A stretch of DNA of 64,000 nucleotides from NCBI RefSeq assembly GCF_902153245.2, contig NZ_CABFWF030000013.1:78836-142835 (forward strand), given 5' to 3'. How positions within the stretch are numbered: position 1 is the stretch's first letter; every line of letters begins with the position of its first letter. The translations under genes and the position numbers were made by a program. The stretch is from Pseudorhizobium endolithicum. Lineage in GTDB: Bacteria; Pseudomonadota; Alphaproteobacteria; Rhizobiales; Rhizobiaceae. Shown here piece by piece: positions 55,494-63,861 of this stretch. The notes beneath the pieces were generated by a model. It did no database searches. It was not told the DNA's origin and saw only the letters and a program-made list of their open reading frames with translations.

Positions 55494-56669
55494 TCACCGC
55501 TCCGGAAGCGCAAGACTATCTCCCGTCGCTGCTTCCACTCGATCGAAAAGTCGGCGGAGGTAAAAAAGGTTCTGCGCAGGCAACAAGGTTCTCGCGGTAT
55601 GGAGATCACGCTTCGTGGCGCTACCCGTTGCAACTGAGCCGGCAACGTTGATCATATCCTGCACCGTTCCCAGCGATGGCCCCAGCAGTGACGCCGTGGC
55701 GTTACGGCTGGCGTAGCGGGAGATCTGCTTGCCAGTGATGGCAGAAAGACCAACTGTGCCGCGACTTACCTTTTCGGAGATTGCGTTCACTTCCATCAGC
55801 CATCCGGTCAGCCCAGATTTGTCGATCGCTTCGATAACCCATTGCGCCGGCTCGTCGGAGAGCTCGCGGTCTGCAAACCTCTCCTTCGCCCAATAGGAGA
55901 AAGCGCCAAGACCGAGGGACACCATTATGCCGTTCAGGGTGGCAGCGTCACGCTGCTGAAGTCCAGCGAGCATTATCCGCTGTGAGGAAGAGACCGAAAA
56001 GGATTTGAACTGCCCGATCGTTTTCCCAAGCTCCGTAGACATCCACAGCGGCTTGTCCTGGCCGGGGGTAACGATGATGCGGTCTACCTCTCTGACAACC
56101 GCAGCACGGAAAGCTTCTCTGGCGATCGCGTCATCCCAGTCTCCCGCCCTCGCGAGTAGTACGCCGCCCTGCTTCTGCCCGTACTTCTCGAACTGGGCGG
56201 TGATCCTGTGGGCCAGCACCACATCGATGCTGGCCGACGCGAGCCGGCGAACTTCAATGGGGGACGGGAAGCCCTTCGCCAGTCGCTCTGAGGAACGTAA
56301 GATGTTTGTCATGACGACCAAGCCGCTGAACTGCTTCATTGCCGCCGTCCACGGCGCCATCAAGGAGACCATCCCAAAGCGCGTAGAGACCGATGCAAGG
56401 CCACGCTCAAACGATGAGTGACGACCGAAATCATCAGTCACATCTGCGAAAGCCATGGCTCGGCTATCAAGGACCATATCGAGAGCAGTGCCCGCGGCTT
56501 TCACCTCCTCGCCCGCTAACCTCACGGCTTTAAAGTTCCTGATGAGGGGTATGAAACCGTCTCTGAAGGTGCTGGTAAGCCCATACTTCAGGATGACGCC
56601 CGCCATGTCCGGAAAAGCCGAGATCGTCATCCCACCGAGCATCCTCGCTGCAGGGCAGTACATATTCAT
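55494..56669 (-). CDS. Phage internal virion protein, C-terminal piece
   Basis: A 391-residue protein whose middle (LGKTIGQFKSFSVSSSQRIM, then LAGLQQRDAATLNGIM) resembles the end of very large internal virion proteins of podovirus-like phages, which normally exceed 1000 residues. Here it starts at ATG 56669, overlapping the preceding gene by ATGA. The large N-terminal part, usually including a transglycosylase, is absent, which suggests a deletion that made a new gene start, or a natural short form in a satellite. Family call is by motif memory. Confidence 0.5.
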   Translation of the reverse strand: MNMYCPAARMLGGMTISAFPDMAGVILKYGLTSTFRDGFIPLIRNFKAVRLAGEEVKAAGTALDMVLDSRAMAFADVTDDFGRHSSFERGLASVSTRFGMVSLMAPWTAAMKQFSGLVVMTNILRSSERLAKGFPSPIEVRRLASASIDVVLAHRITAQFEKYGQKQGGVLLARAGDWDDAIAREAFRAAVVREVDRIIVTPGQDKPLWMSTELGKTIGQFKSFSVSSSQRIMLAGLQQRDAATLNGIMVSLGLGAFSYWAKERFADRELSDEPAQWVIEAIDKSGLTGWLMEVNAISEKVSRGTVGLSAITGKQISRYASRNATASLLGPSLGTVQDMINVAGSVATGSATKRDLHTARTLLPAQNLFYLRRLFDRVEAATGDSLALPER

Positions 56670-57136
56670 AGGCTCAGCTCCTCGAAATCCGTCGCCGGCC
56701 AGCCGGGGATAAGCCCAGGTCTGATTGGAGGAACTGGATCCTCGTCACCGCGGAACGGCGCAAGCAATGCCAGCGCAGCCTTATCTCTGGAGCAAAGGTC
56801 GCCGGCCACGGAGACTTGGGACACTTTGTGCATTGCCTCTATGGCGCTCGCAGGGATTGGTGAAATGCAGGGTGGGTTCAACTGACCAACGATGTACACA
56901 TCTTCATCTTGCCCCCGTTGCCTCCCCAGGAACAGTTTCACCACCCCGGCGTGCCCGCCTGATCCCAGCGCATTGACTAGATCAGAGAACGGACCGTCAA
57001 AGGTGCGTTTGAGGATGATTGACACCACGTCCAGCGGCTGGATCGCAGCTACATTGTCAGCTGACAGGAGGGCACCGTTGTCTATCAAGCGCCCCAGGCA
57101 CCCACCGGCATACTGGAAATCATAAGTGTTGCTCAT
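56666..57136 (-). CDS. Hypothetical phage protein
   Basis: A 156-residue soluble protein (MSNTYDFQYAGGCLGRLIDN at the start). No family recognised. It lies between the 57146 gene and the virion fragment with coupled start and stop codons. A structural or packaging-related role is possible from position only. Confidence 0.55.
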   Translation of the reverse strand: MSNTYDFQYAGGCLGRLIDNGALLSADNVAAIQPLDVVSIILKRTFDGPFSDLVNALGSGGHAGVVKLFLGRQRGQDEDVYIVGQLNPPCISPIPASAIEAMHKVSQVSVAGDLCSRDKAALALLAPFRGDEDPVPPIRPGLIPGWPATDFEELSL

Positions 57137-57145
57137 GTCTTTTCC

Positions 57146-57814
57146 TCAGTGCGTCGGACCAGGAAAGCGCTGTCCCGGCCGGTTCTTCGGGTTCTCGTTT
57201 CGCAGGCGTCCGTTCAATGGTCCGCCTGCCGAATAAAGGGCGGTGAGGCTTCTATCCACCGCCCTGAACCTGGTCCGGATGTCCTGGGGCGGGCGAACCG
57301 GCTCACCCATGCCTTGGCTCCTGCAGGTCTCGATGTTCACAGTCAGATTGCGCCGCCCTGCGCTCTCGAGGCGCATGTTGATCATCCCCAGGTCACGGCT
57401 GATCTCGTCGGCACGGAACAGCGCTTGCCTCGCTGCTTCTATGTGCTCGAAGAATTGCCGGTAAACATCCTTCAGGTCACCGCCCAGTGACGCAGCTCGC
57501 TTCCCGTATCCTTCGATATCCGCGAGGGTTTCACGAGCGATCGCGTCTTCCATCCGCCGAGTGGCGCCGGCAATGCGTTTCTCCAACGTCATGATCTGCG
57601 CCGCCATCGCTTGGCGGCGGTTGTTCACCTCGTGGAGATTGCCCTGGCCGAAAAGCGCTGCATCTTGCTCGTCTTCAAGCGCCTTGGCCTGCTTGACGAG
57701 GGCTTCACGCTCTTGCTCCATAGCCGCGATGGCCGCGGTGTATTCCTCGGACGTATTGCTGTCCCCCAGGGTAGAACCTGCGGGCTCCAGGTTGATCTTC
57801 TTCGCGGCGCTCAT
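57146..57814 (-). CDS. Phage coiled-coil protein downstream of terminase
   Basis: A 222-residue helical protein with a predicted coiled coil at about 28-95 (AIAAMEQEREALVKQAKALE, then AAQIMTLEKRIAGATRRMED). Its start overlaps the terminase stop by 4 nt. Position suggests a portal-adjacent, scaffold or head protein, but no family was recognised. C-terminus is basic. Confidence 0.6.
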   Translation of the reverse strand: MSAAKKINLEPAGSTLGDSNTSEEYTAAIAAMEQEREALVKQAKALEDEQDAALFGQGNLHEVNNRRQAMAAQIMTLEKRIAGATRRMEDAIARETLADIEGYGKRAASLGGDLKDVYRQFFEHIEAARQALFRADEISRDLGMINMRLESAGRRNLTVNIETCRSQGMGEPVRPPQDIRTRFRAVDRSLTALYSAGGPLNGRLRNENPKNRPGQRFPGPTH

Positions 57815-59262
57815 GCGGTTCTCCTTGTGCGGTAAGCAGCCAGTGGGTCGGAAAGGATCGCTTGCTTAGGTTTGGCTCTCAGCGGGTCACGCTCTTTGCC
57901 ATCGAGGACAGCGGCATGTTCGAGTGCCCCGGCAGCCGCGTTGGCGATGTCGTCATGGGCACCTGGCGGATGGTCGATAGTGTCACCGCGAAGGCCGGTC
58001 TTCCGCTCCAGGCTCGTGAACTGCGCGATCATCTTCGGGTGATCCAGCAGCGAGCAGAGACCCGAGTTGATCCGAGGCAGAACGTCCCGGTAAAGGTTCG
58101 AGCGCGACTTCTCTGAAATCAGGTAGGTGATGCCGCGCTTGCGGAACTGCTCCCGTGGCCATTCCCCCGCGTAGCGGTCACCATAGACTTTCGTGATCCG
58201 ATAGCTCGACAGCAGCGAGCAGAACTCTTCAGTGACGTTCTCGGGAGAGAACGGCGGCTTGATCTCCCGCACAGCATCAAGAACAACGCTCAAACCCTCT
58301 TTGTGGGCGATCCCCATGGTATAGCTGTCCTGGCTGCCGCCGGAGGGGTCTACGAAGCCAATATATCGCCAGCGGCGATCGTAGGGACGTTCATGAACGT
58401 CTACCTCGACGCAGTGCATCAGAGTCTCGCGATCAACGAACGACTGCAGATCTGACCGGAAATTGGCGCCGTACTCCGCTGACGCAGAGGCCGGGTCTGC
58501 CTCATACGCAGCGTCAATCTCCTCCTGGGGCACCGTTGGGTTCATGGTGCGAGTGGGAGCCTGCCATACGAGGACGTTGCCGTCCCGGCCGAAGTGCTTC
58601 TCCCTGGCCTCCCAAAGGACGCCACGACGGCTGTAGGGGCTTGAAGCACAGACCATCATCGAACCAGGGATGGTCAGCATGGCTGGCTTGAGAGCTGCGA
58701 TAACCTCGCGATCCGGATTGGCGCTGTCTTCCGATCTCCAAAAGGCAATCTCATCTCCGATGGCGAGCGGGATGGTATAGCCGCGGACGGTGCGGAAGTT
58801 GGCGGTGGCAACTTCGATCGTGCTGCGGTTATCCAGCTCCACCGACTCCTCAAGCTTCCGCGTCACCATGGTCGCAAGGAGCGGTATGTTCTCCAGCAGG
58901 CCGCTCACGTAGCGCATGATGGTCCGGGCCTGCTTTCGATCCGCAGCGATCACCATGATCGTGGCTCGCTCGCCAGGCGCCAGGTATTGCCGATAGTCCC
59001 TGAAAGCCGCCGAGAAGACAGCCAGCAGCGCCATGTTGAAGGACTTGCCGCCGCGACGGCCGACAATCATCCATGCCTGCTTCGCTTGCTCTGTAGGCGG
59101 ATGTTCACGTCCCGTGCATTCCTGGAATATCTCCTTCTGCTCGTCCGTCATCGGAAGACCGAACAGGGCGGCCAGGAAGGTCCGCCAGGCGACATAGGAA
59201 GAGGAGTCCTTGATCCACGGTTGGAAGAGATTCGGATCGTCCAGGGCTTCGAGGAGGTTCAT
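57811..59262 (-). CDS. Phage terminase large subunit
   Basis: A 483-residue terminase. The ATPase Walker A motif is AWMIVGRRGGKSFNMALLAV near residues 63-82; Walker B is PLAIGDEIAFW with the catalytic Glu; the C-terminal nuclease has Asp in IGFVDPSGGSQDSY, in KVYGDRYAGEW and in PGAHDDIANAAAGAL. It would cut and drive phage DNA into procapsids. It is intact, yet no capsid or portal gene is recognised in the element. Overlaps both the small-subunit gene upstream and the 57146 gene downstream by 4 nt. Confidence 0.9.
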   Translation of the reverse strand: MNLLEALDDPNLFQPWIKDSSSYVAWRTFLAALFGLPMTDEQKEIFQECTGREHPPTEQAKQAWMIVGRRGGKSFNMALLAVFSAAFRDYRQYLAPGERATIMVIAADRKQARTIMRYVSGLLENIPLLATMVTRKLEESVELDNRSTIEVATANFRTVRGYTIPLAIGDEIAFWRSEDSANPDREVIAALKPAMLTIPGSMMVCASSPYSRRGVLWEAREKHFGRDGNVLVWQAPTRTMNPTVPQEEIDAAYEADPASASAEYGANFRSDLQSFVDRETLMHCVEVDVHERPYDRRWRYIGFVDPSGGSQDSYTMGIAHKEGLSVVLDAVREIKPPFSPENVTEEFCSLLSSYRITKVYGDRYAGEWPREQFRKRGITYLISEKSRSNLYRDVLPRINSGLCSLLDHPKMIAQFTSLERKTGLRGDTIDHPPGAHDDIANAAAGALEHAAVLDGKERDPLRAKPKQAILSDPLAAYRTRRTA

Positions 59263-59618
59263 GCAGAGACCTTTCCGCTGAGATAGCTCCGAAGGTCGGC
59301 GTTGATCGCCTTTTGCCGGCGCTCGAGCCCCAGATCGGCGAGGAGGCGCCGCTGTGCATTCGTGAGGCTCATGAACTCCGTCAGATCCACCGGCTCACCT
59401 GAAAGGTAGCTGGCAGCGGAATCCTTCAGCATCGCGCCAAGCAGGGCCACGTTGTCGATTAGCTCCAACTGCATCGCGCTTAGGTGTTCTCGACCACCAA
59501 GGTCAGAAACGATTGCATCGCGGAGGGCATAGACTGCCTTGGCGGCTAGGGTACGCCGATCCAGGTCCGCCAGGGTCTTGAGCCTTACCTTCGGTACGTC
59601 GGCGTTCTGATTACTCAT
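59259..59618 (-). CDS. Probable terminase small subunit
   Basis: A 119-residue helical protein directly before the large terminase gene, overlapping it by 4 nt. Length and position fit a small terminase subunit, which recognises the packaging site. No clear helix-turn-helix motif can be pointed out, so the call rests on context. Confidence 0.55.
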   Translation of the reverse strand: MSNQNADVPKVRLKTLADLDRRTLAAKAVYALRDAIVSDLGGREHLSAMQLELIDNVALLGAMLKDSAASYLSGEPVDLTEFMSLTNAQRRLLADLGLERRQKAINADLRSYLSGKVSA

Positions 59619-59650
59619 ATCGCGATCCAGGATAATGTAGGCTCAGGGGT

Positions 59651-59968
59651 TCATGGGCATGTAACCACAAGCCTATGGTCCGCGTCTGCCGGCTCAGGCG
59701 GTGAAGAATTGAAGGTCCGGACTGTGATCTGCGTGGTGCTGTCTACGGTCGCGTTGCCGAAGCTACTGCCGGAGCCGCCGAAGGCTAGATAGATGCCGTT
59801 CTCTCTCTGATCGGTCTGGTCCTTCACCAGGACGCGGTCGCTGACGGCTAACGCGACGTCGTCGATCGTCTGCAGACCCTGCAAGGAGATGTTGCCCATG
59901 GTGGCTACCCGACACGGCTCACGCTCACCTGAGAGAAACCGGACTGGTGCTGTTAGTGGCTGCGGCAT
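59651..59968 (-). CDS. Phage tail-type protein fragment
   Basis: A 105-residue protein: RVATMGNISLQGLQTIDDVA followed by SDRVLVKDQTDQRENGIYLA is the repeat found at the N-terminus of many phage tail-fibre or baseplate-type proteins. The expected long C-terminal part is missing; the frame ends soon after the repeat (DADHRLVVTCP). It may be a short decoration protein or a truncated remnant. ATG 59968 is the likely start. Confidence 0.55.
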   Translation of the reverse strand: MPQPLTAPVRFLSGEREPCRVATMGNISLQGLQTIDDVALAVSDRVLVKDQTDQRENGIYLAFGGSGSSFGNATVDSTTQITVRTFNSSPPEPADADHRLVVTCP

Positions 59969-60000
59969 TGCTGTCTCCTGAGAGGCTTCAGGCGGCAATT

Positions 60001-60492
60001 GCACCCTATCCAGCCCCTAATGAACCTGTTTCCGAACGCAATATCTCAAGAGCATGTTGTACCCTGATTTGTACGTAGGAACAAGTTGAGGATCATCAAT
60101 ACCCACAGAACAAGGGCTTTCAGCGGAAATGGTCTCCGTTGACGGATGAAAATGCAGCATTTGAAGGGCTGCAGAGGCTACGGAGGCCTCAGAGAGAAAA
60201 AGCTGGTTTTGCTGTGAAACTAGAAAGATCCAGCCTCACCGAATATGATTGCAAGCTGTTTCGGGATTCGAACTCAAGCAGTAACCGAGGCTGATAGGCG
60301 TCTCTTGGGAGAGGCGAGAGAACTCCAAAGCTCCCTCCCCTCCTAAGCCCCTTCGAAGCCACGAGAGTGGCGTGTCTTAGTCTGGGTTTTTGTTTTTGTT
60401 TTTGTCTGGTCTCTGTCTTTGTCTCATGTCTCGGTATTTGTCTCTGTCTCTGTCTCTGTATATCGATAGTCTTTGGATACGGTATCGATACC
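60001..60492. repeat. Non-coding region with hexanucleotide repeats
   Basis: No supported gene. From about 60385 to 60462 the plus strand is a pyrimidine-rich array of tgtttt and tgtctc/tgtctt-type hexamers (for example four units of tgtctc-like sequence near 60434-60457). The minus strand reads as repeats of CAGAGA. Such a tract could be prone to slippage; it lies directly after the stop of the gene at 60493. Confidence 0.6.
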
Positions 60493-60987
60493 CTATGGAC
60501 GGCTGAACGGGTCGCTCCTCCTTCGTTCGAGAGAAAGCGAGGGAGACGGCAGGTCCCGGACGTTGGTTTGCTCCCTCGCCTGTTGACGGCGCTCACGGAC
60601 AGCATCGGCTGCTTCAAACTGCTCCTCCACCATTTCCCTTATCCGATCGCTCTCGATGCGCTCTATGACGCGCTGCGTGCCAAGGGCGTGCTTCTGGTTC
60701 ATCGGCGGGTTGTGGACGAACCACTTCTGGATGAAGACCTCTTCCGTCTCGTCATCAAAGGCGATGAGTTCGGCCTGCTCCAAGCACGAGCGGGCGGAGA
60801 CATAACGCTGCAGATCCCATCCTAGATCGGCGCAGGCATAGCCGTCCGGGAGCCTGAAGCTCCCGGCGCTGTTCTGGTGTTCGCAGGTAAGGAGGTAGAG
60901 GTGCAGAAGACGCTCATCATCGGGCACTGATTGAAAGGTCTTCGATCTCCAAACCGCTGGCGAGATCTTGGAGAACTCACGCGCCAT
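60493..60987 (-). CDS. Phage DNA-binding protein, possible replication initiator
   Basis: A 164-residue protein. The N-terminal half (SPAVWRSKTFQSVPDDERLL, then LYLLTCEHQNSAGSFRLPDG) matches the style of small phage replication or helix-turn-helix proteins with a winged-helix fold; VFIQKWFVHNPPMN follows. The C-terminus is charged. The start overlaps the 59-residue gene at 60977. Function is probable DNA binding; replication is inference. Confidence 0.6.
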   Translation of the reverse strand: MAREFSKISPAVWRSKTFQSVPDDERLLHLYLLTCEHQNSAGSFRLPDGYACADLGWDLQRYVSARSCLEQAELIAFDDETEEVFIQKWFVHNPPMNQKHALGTQRVIERIESDRIREMVEEQFEAADAVRERRQQAREQTNVRDLPSPSLSLERRRSDPFSRP

Positions 60988-61156
60988 GACGAGACCCTCC
61001 CAACCTGCGGAGATCCTGAGCCATCTTGCAGGCCTCGCAAGCCTGCATGGCAGTGAGCTTGAACTCGCTCCTCAGAACCTGGATCACGTCGCTGGGAGGC
61101 TCGGTCTGGCTGGATAGCCAAAGGGCGGCGATCGTGACGGCACGATTATCCGTCAT
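60977..61156 (-). CDS. Small phage protein of 59 residues
   Basis: A short gene (MTDNRAVTIAALWLSSQTEP, then a helix with two Cys in MQACEACKMAQDL). It overlaps the preceding HNH-like gene by 11 bp at its start and the 60493 gene by 11 bp at its end, so it fits a chain of tightly packed phage genes. Too short to recognise a family; function unknown. Confidence 0.55.
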   Translation of the reverse strand: MTDNRAVTIAALWLSSQTEPPSDVIQVLRSEFKLTAMQACEACKMAQDLRRLGGSRHGA

Positions 61157-61406
61157 GCGTCACCCCCTTCGGCTTCTTGTGAACCGCTCGGTGGTGGAGA
61201 CGGCATAGCCAGCGAACGACCATCGGTCGGTCGTAATCGTCATGATGCCCCTCAGAATGAGGCGAGCCGCAGACTTCGCACGGCCCCTTGTGGATCAGCC
61301 CCTTCTTCAATGCGGAGCGGAGGGCTTGGTGTGCCCACAGTTCCTTGGGATGAGCCAAGTTCCACTTGGTCTGAGACGAGATCTTCTTTTCCTGCATCTC
61401 GCTCAT
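61146..61406 (-). CDS. Small HNH-like zinc-binding phage protein
   Basis: An 86-residue protein with a probable zinc site: CEVCGSPHSEGHHDDYDRPM followed by WLCRLHHRAVHKK. This is the common short HNH-like protein of phages. The core Cys pair, His-His and final Cys/His cluster are kept, but whether it cuts DNA is unclear. ATG 61406 is taken as start because it overlaps the previous stop (ATGA). Confidence 0.65.
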   Translation of the reverse strand: MSEMQEKKISSQTKWNLAHPKELWAHQALRSALKKGLIHKGPCEVCGSPHSEGHHDDYDRPMVVRWLCRLHHRAVHKKPKGVTHDG

Positions 61407-61627
61407 CAGGCACCACCGATCCCGGCCAGCTGGCAGACGACTCGAGCCGTAGAGGGCGACAGACGGTGGCGCCGGCTGATGACTGAAACCGCCAGGTCCA
61501 TTGCAGACAGTGAAGAGTTGCTGTAAATATCGGTGCAAGCCTTTGAGACGGGGCTTTCTCGGTATCCGCCGCTTTTGCTGAGGTGCGAACTCAGCTTGGC
61601 GGCGGTTCGCATTTTAGGAGGCGTCAT
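61406..61627 (-). CDS. Hypothetical phage protein
   Basis: A 73-residue basic protein beginning MTPPKMRTAAKLSSHLSKSG, preceded by the strong site ggaggtgcac. Its C-terminal part (SVISRRHRLSPSTARVVCQL) could form a helix-turn-helix. It sits between the AlpA-like and HNH-like genes with coupled codons. No family recognised. Confidence 0.55.
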   Translation of the reverse strand: MTPPKMRTAAKLSSHLSKSGGYRESPVSKACTDIYSNSSLSAMDLAVSVISRRHRLSPSTARVVCQLAGIGGA

Positions 61628-61826
61628 GTGCACCTCCATCACGTTCCTTGACCCGTGATTCCTGCCAAGACGCAATCTCGTCGGCGAACCAGCCTGACGC
61701 TCGTCCGCCGGGGCTTAGCTTGATCGGCTTGGGGAACCTGCCCGCTGCGATGTGTTTGTAGAGCGTGGAATCTGCGTAGCCTGTAAGGCGTTTGACCTCG
61801 GGCTTGCGAATGATCTCTCTGACCAT
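61614..61826 (-). CDS. AlpA-family regulator / excisionase-like protein
   Basis: A 70-residue winged-helix protein: EIIRKPEVKRLTGYADSTLY, then KHIAAGRFPKPIKLSPGGRA and WFADEIASWQ, the AlpA pattern. AlpA-type proteins activate excision by P4-like integrases, and this one lies one gene away from the integrase. ATG 61826 has the strong site aaggagaagac and is preferred to 61865. Confidence 0.85.
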   Translation of the reverse strand: MVREIIRKPEVKRLTGYADSTLYKHIAAGRFPKPIKLSPGGRASGWFADEIASWQESRVKERDGGAHDAS

Positions 61827-61907
61827 GTCTTCTCCTTCGAAACGTCCTTGGTTCTTGTTGGACATCCCGAAATTGAAGCGGGTCAGGGTGTAACTTGAGG
61901 AGGGCTC

Positions 61908-62465
61908 CTACACTTTCTGCTTTGTGAGCGACTGAAAGGCGTTCAGTGCTCCAGAGGCACGCTCTCTAGGTGTGAGTTCGTCCGCCTGTTTCCATATTCG
62001 CAGGGTGTCTTCATAGCTCTCCAATGACGCCGGAGGGACAGTTCGATCTCCGCGGGAAATCCGCTTCCGGTATTCCTTCAGCTTCGCGCTCTCGAAGTGA
62101 GGTCGAGAAACGCTGATGCGTCGGACAGCTGTTGCCAGGTCGTCTCCAGCCTCTTTGTGCAAGGATACAACGGCGGATGCAACGCCCCAGGCGTAAGCCT
62201 CATGCAGAGGAATCTTTGAGCCGCCTTCGTACTTGCTGACCGCGATGTGTTCATTCGAGATGCCGCGCATGGCGTCCGCCAGAGCGCCATCCAGATTGAT
62301 CAAGGGAATGAGCAGTTGCGGGTCTGCCTCGCCAGCATCAACGAGCGCCTCAACATACTTGGTCACGGCTCCAACGGCGGAAGAAACACCCATCCTGACA
62401 TCAGAATCGTATTGTCTTCTCGCGAACGCAAGTTCCTGAAGAAGCTCCAACTTGGGGTCACGCAT
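61908..62465 (-). CDS. Hypothetical protein next to integrase
   Basis: A 185-residue soluble helical protein (MRDPKLELLQELAFARRQYD at the start). ATG 62465 has the site ggagagggcaa and lies within the last codons of the integrase gene, so it is co-translated with it. No family recognised. Confidence 0.6.
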   Translation of the reverse strand: MRDPKLELLQELAFARRQYDSDVRMGVSSAVGAVTKYVEALVDAGEADPQLLIPLINLDGALADAMRGISNEHIAVSKYEGGSKIPLHEAYAWGVASAVVSLHKEAGDDLATAVRRISVSRPHFESAKLKEYRKRISRGDRTVPPASLESYEDTLRIWKQADELTPRERASGALNAFQSLTKQKV

Positions 62466-63696
62466 TTGCCCTCTCCCGAAGCGGAACCACATCCGCGGAC
62501 TTGGTAACGGCACCGCAGAATTTGGCCCAGTCTCTCATCAGCCGGCGTCGCTTCTCGAGCATATCGCCGCGCCGATACGCCGCCTCCACCTTGTCCGACA
62601 CCGTGTGAGCGAGCGCCATCTCGCACAGCTCGTTCGGGTAGGCGGTCATCTCTGCGCACCAGTCTCTGAAGGTCGAACGGAAACCGTGAGTGGTAAGATC
62701 CGTCCGCTTCATGCGCCTGAGCGTCATCAGCAAAGACATGTTCGACAGAGGCTTGCCCTTCTTGTCTCCAATGAAGACGTAGTCGGAGTCCTTGTCGCTG
62801 ACCAGTGACCTCAGTATCTCGACGGCTCTATCCGAAAGCGGAACACGGTGCTCACGCCCGGCCTTCATCCGCTCCGCCGGGATAACCCACATCTTACCTT
62901 CCATGTCGATTTCGGGCCATCGGGCGCCCACGGTTTCCCCCGTGCGAGTGGCGGTCAGGATCGCGAATTCGAGGGCTCGTGGACTGATGCCCTCCATGTC
63001 ACGTAGAGAGGACATAAACCCGCCGATCTCCTGATATGGAAGCGCTGGGTGGTGCTTGACCGTCTTGACCTTCGATCGCCTGGGCAAGAGATGGTCAAGA
63101 TGCCCCTTCCATCGAGCCGGATTCTCGCCTTGTCGATATCCCCGAGCTTTCGACCAATCGAGCACCTTCTCAATGCGGCCGCGCACACGGCTTGCTGTCT
63201 CCGGCTTCTCGTTCCAAATCGGCTGAAGCGCCTTCAGAACAAGCCCGACATCGACATCTGCAACAGCCAACTGCCCGAATACCGGGTATACATACGCCTT
63301 GAGGGTAGACGGCCATTGCGCAGCGTGCACTTCGTTCTTCCAGCCTGCCTGATGGCTTTCGATATATTGCCGTGCCGCTTCCTCGAAGCTCACCGTTTTC
63401 GCCTCTGCAAGGCGCCGAGCCTGCTTGACGGCCTTCTTCTCCTCGATGGGATCGACATCGTCTAGGAGCTTCCGGCGCGCTTCGAGTGCCTTCTCACGAG
63501 CCATCGCGAGGGTGACGGTATGCACAGGCCCGAGCCCCATCTTGCGGGCCTTGCCGTCTCGCATGAAGCGAAACAGCCACGACTTGGAGCCGCCCTGCGC
63601 GACCTGGAGATATAGACCAAGACCATCCGCATAGAGTCCCGGCCTGCTAGCCTTTTGAACTGCTACCGCCGTAAGCTTGTTGACCGCCCTCGCCAC
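62458..63696 (-). CDS. Tyrosine integrase (P4/DUF4102 type)
   Basis: A 412-residue integrase with an N-terminal DUF4102 domain (ASRPGLYADGLGLYLQVAQG) and a C-terminal phage-integrase catalytic domain. Catalytic residues are visible: Arg in ILTATRTGETVG, His and Arg in TTHGFRSTFRDW, His in MALAHTVSDK and the Tyr in KVEAAYRRGD. It recombines the element into tRNA-Ser. GTG 63696 has the site ggagagatgca. The att repeat lies 150 bp upstream, as expected. Confidence 0.93.
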   Translation of the reverse strand: MARAVNKLTAVAVQKASRPGLYADGLGLYLQVAQGGSKSWLFRFMRDGKARKMGLGPVHTVTLAMAREKALEARRKLLDDVDPIEEKKAVKQARRLAEAKTVSFEEAARQYIESHQAGWKNEVHAAQWPSTLKAYVYPVFGQLAVADVDVGLVLKALQPIWNEKPETASRVRGRIEKVLDWSKARGYRQGENPARWKGHLDHLLPRRSKVKTVKHHPALPYQEIGGFMSSLRDMEGISPRALEFAILTATRTGETVGARWPEIDMEGKMWVIPAERMKAGREHRVPLSDRAVEILRSLVSDKDSDYVFIGDKKGKPLSNMSLLMTLRRMKRTDLTTHGFRSTFRDWCAEMTAYPNELCEMALAHTVSDKVEAAYRRGDMLEKRRRLMRDWAKFCGAVTKSADVVPLRERANA

Positions 63697-63709
63697 TGCA
63701 TCTCTCCGC

Positions 63710-63725
63710 GTACGTTTTTACGTAC
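63710..63725. promoter_or_regulatory. Short palindrome upstream of integrase
   Basis: gtacgt and acgtac are separated by four T bases, just before the integrase start. It may be an operator or an integrase/AlpA arm site. Short and unproven. Confidence 0.35.
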
Positions 63726-63847
63726 AAATCTAACGTAGATTGCAGTGGATGTCTATAGACGTCAAGAGATCGGAATATCCCGCAGATACGCAGAAAGCAC
63801 CGGACAATGAGACGTTAGTAGACGTTGAGAGTTAGGCGGAAGAAGGA

Positions 63848-63861
63848 CACCTCTTCCGCCA
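63848..63861 (+). other. Attachment site attR
   Basis: Exact second copy of the 14-bp tRNA-Ser end cacctcttccgcca, between the integrase gene and the flank. It marks the far border of the integrated element. Confidence 0.85.

Larger units (their letters stand above)
49757..63861. mobile_element. Integrated prophage or phage-satellite, about 14.1 kb
   Basis: Bounded by 14-bp direct repeats with tRNA-Ser at one end and a tyrosine integrase at the other. It contains an AlpA-type regulator, small overlapping early genes, small and large terminase-like genes, and pieces of virion genes, and at the tRNA side a cargo zone. Recognisable portal, major capsid, tail, lysis and DNA polymerase genes are missing, so it is a defective prophage or a satellite that borrows virions. 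Confidence 0.85.

Noticed and set aside
60189..60617. 142-codon minus-strand frame containing the QRQRQR tract
   Set aside because: It overlaps the 60493 gene in another frame, and its composition follows the nucleotide repeat; treated as a repeat region.
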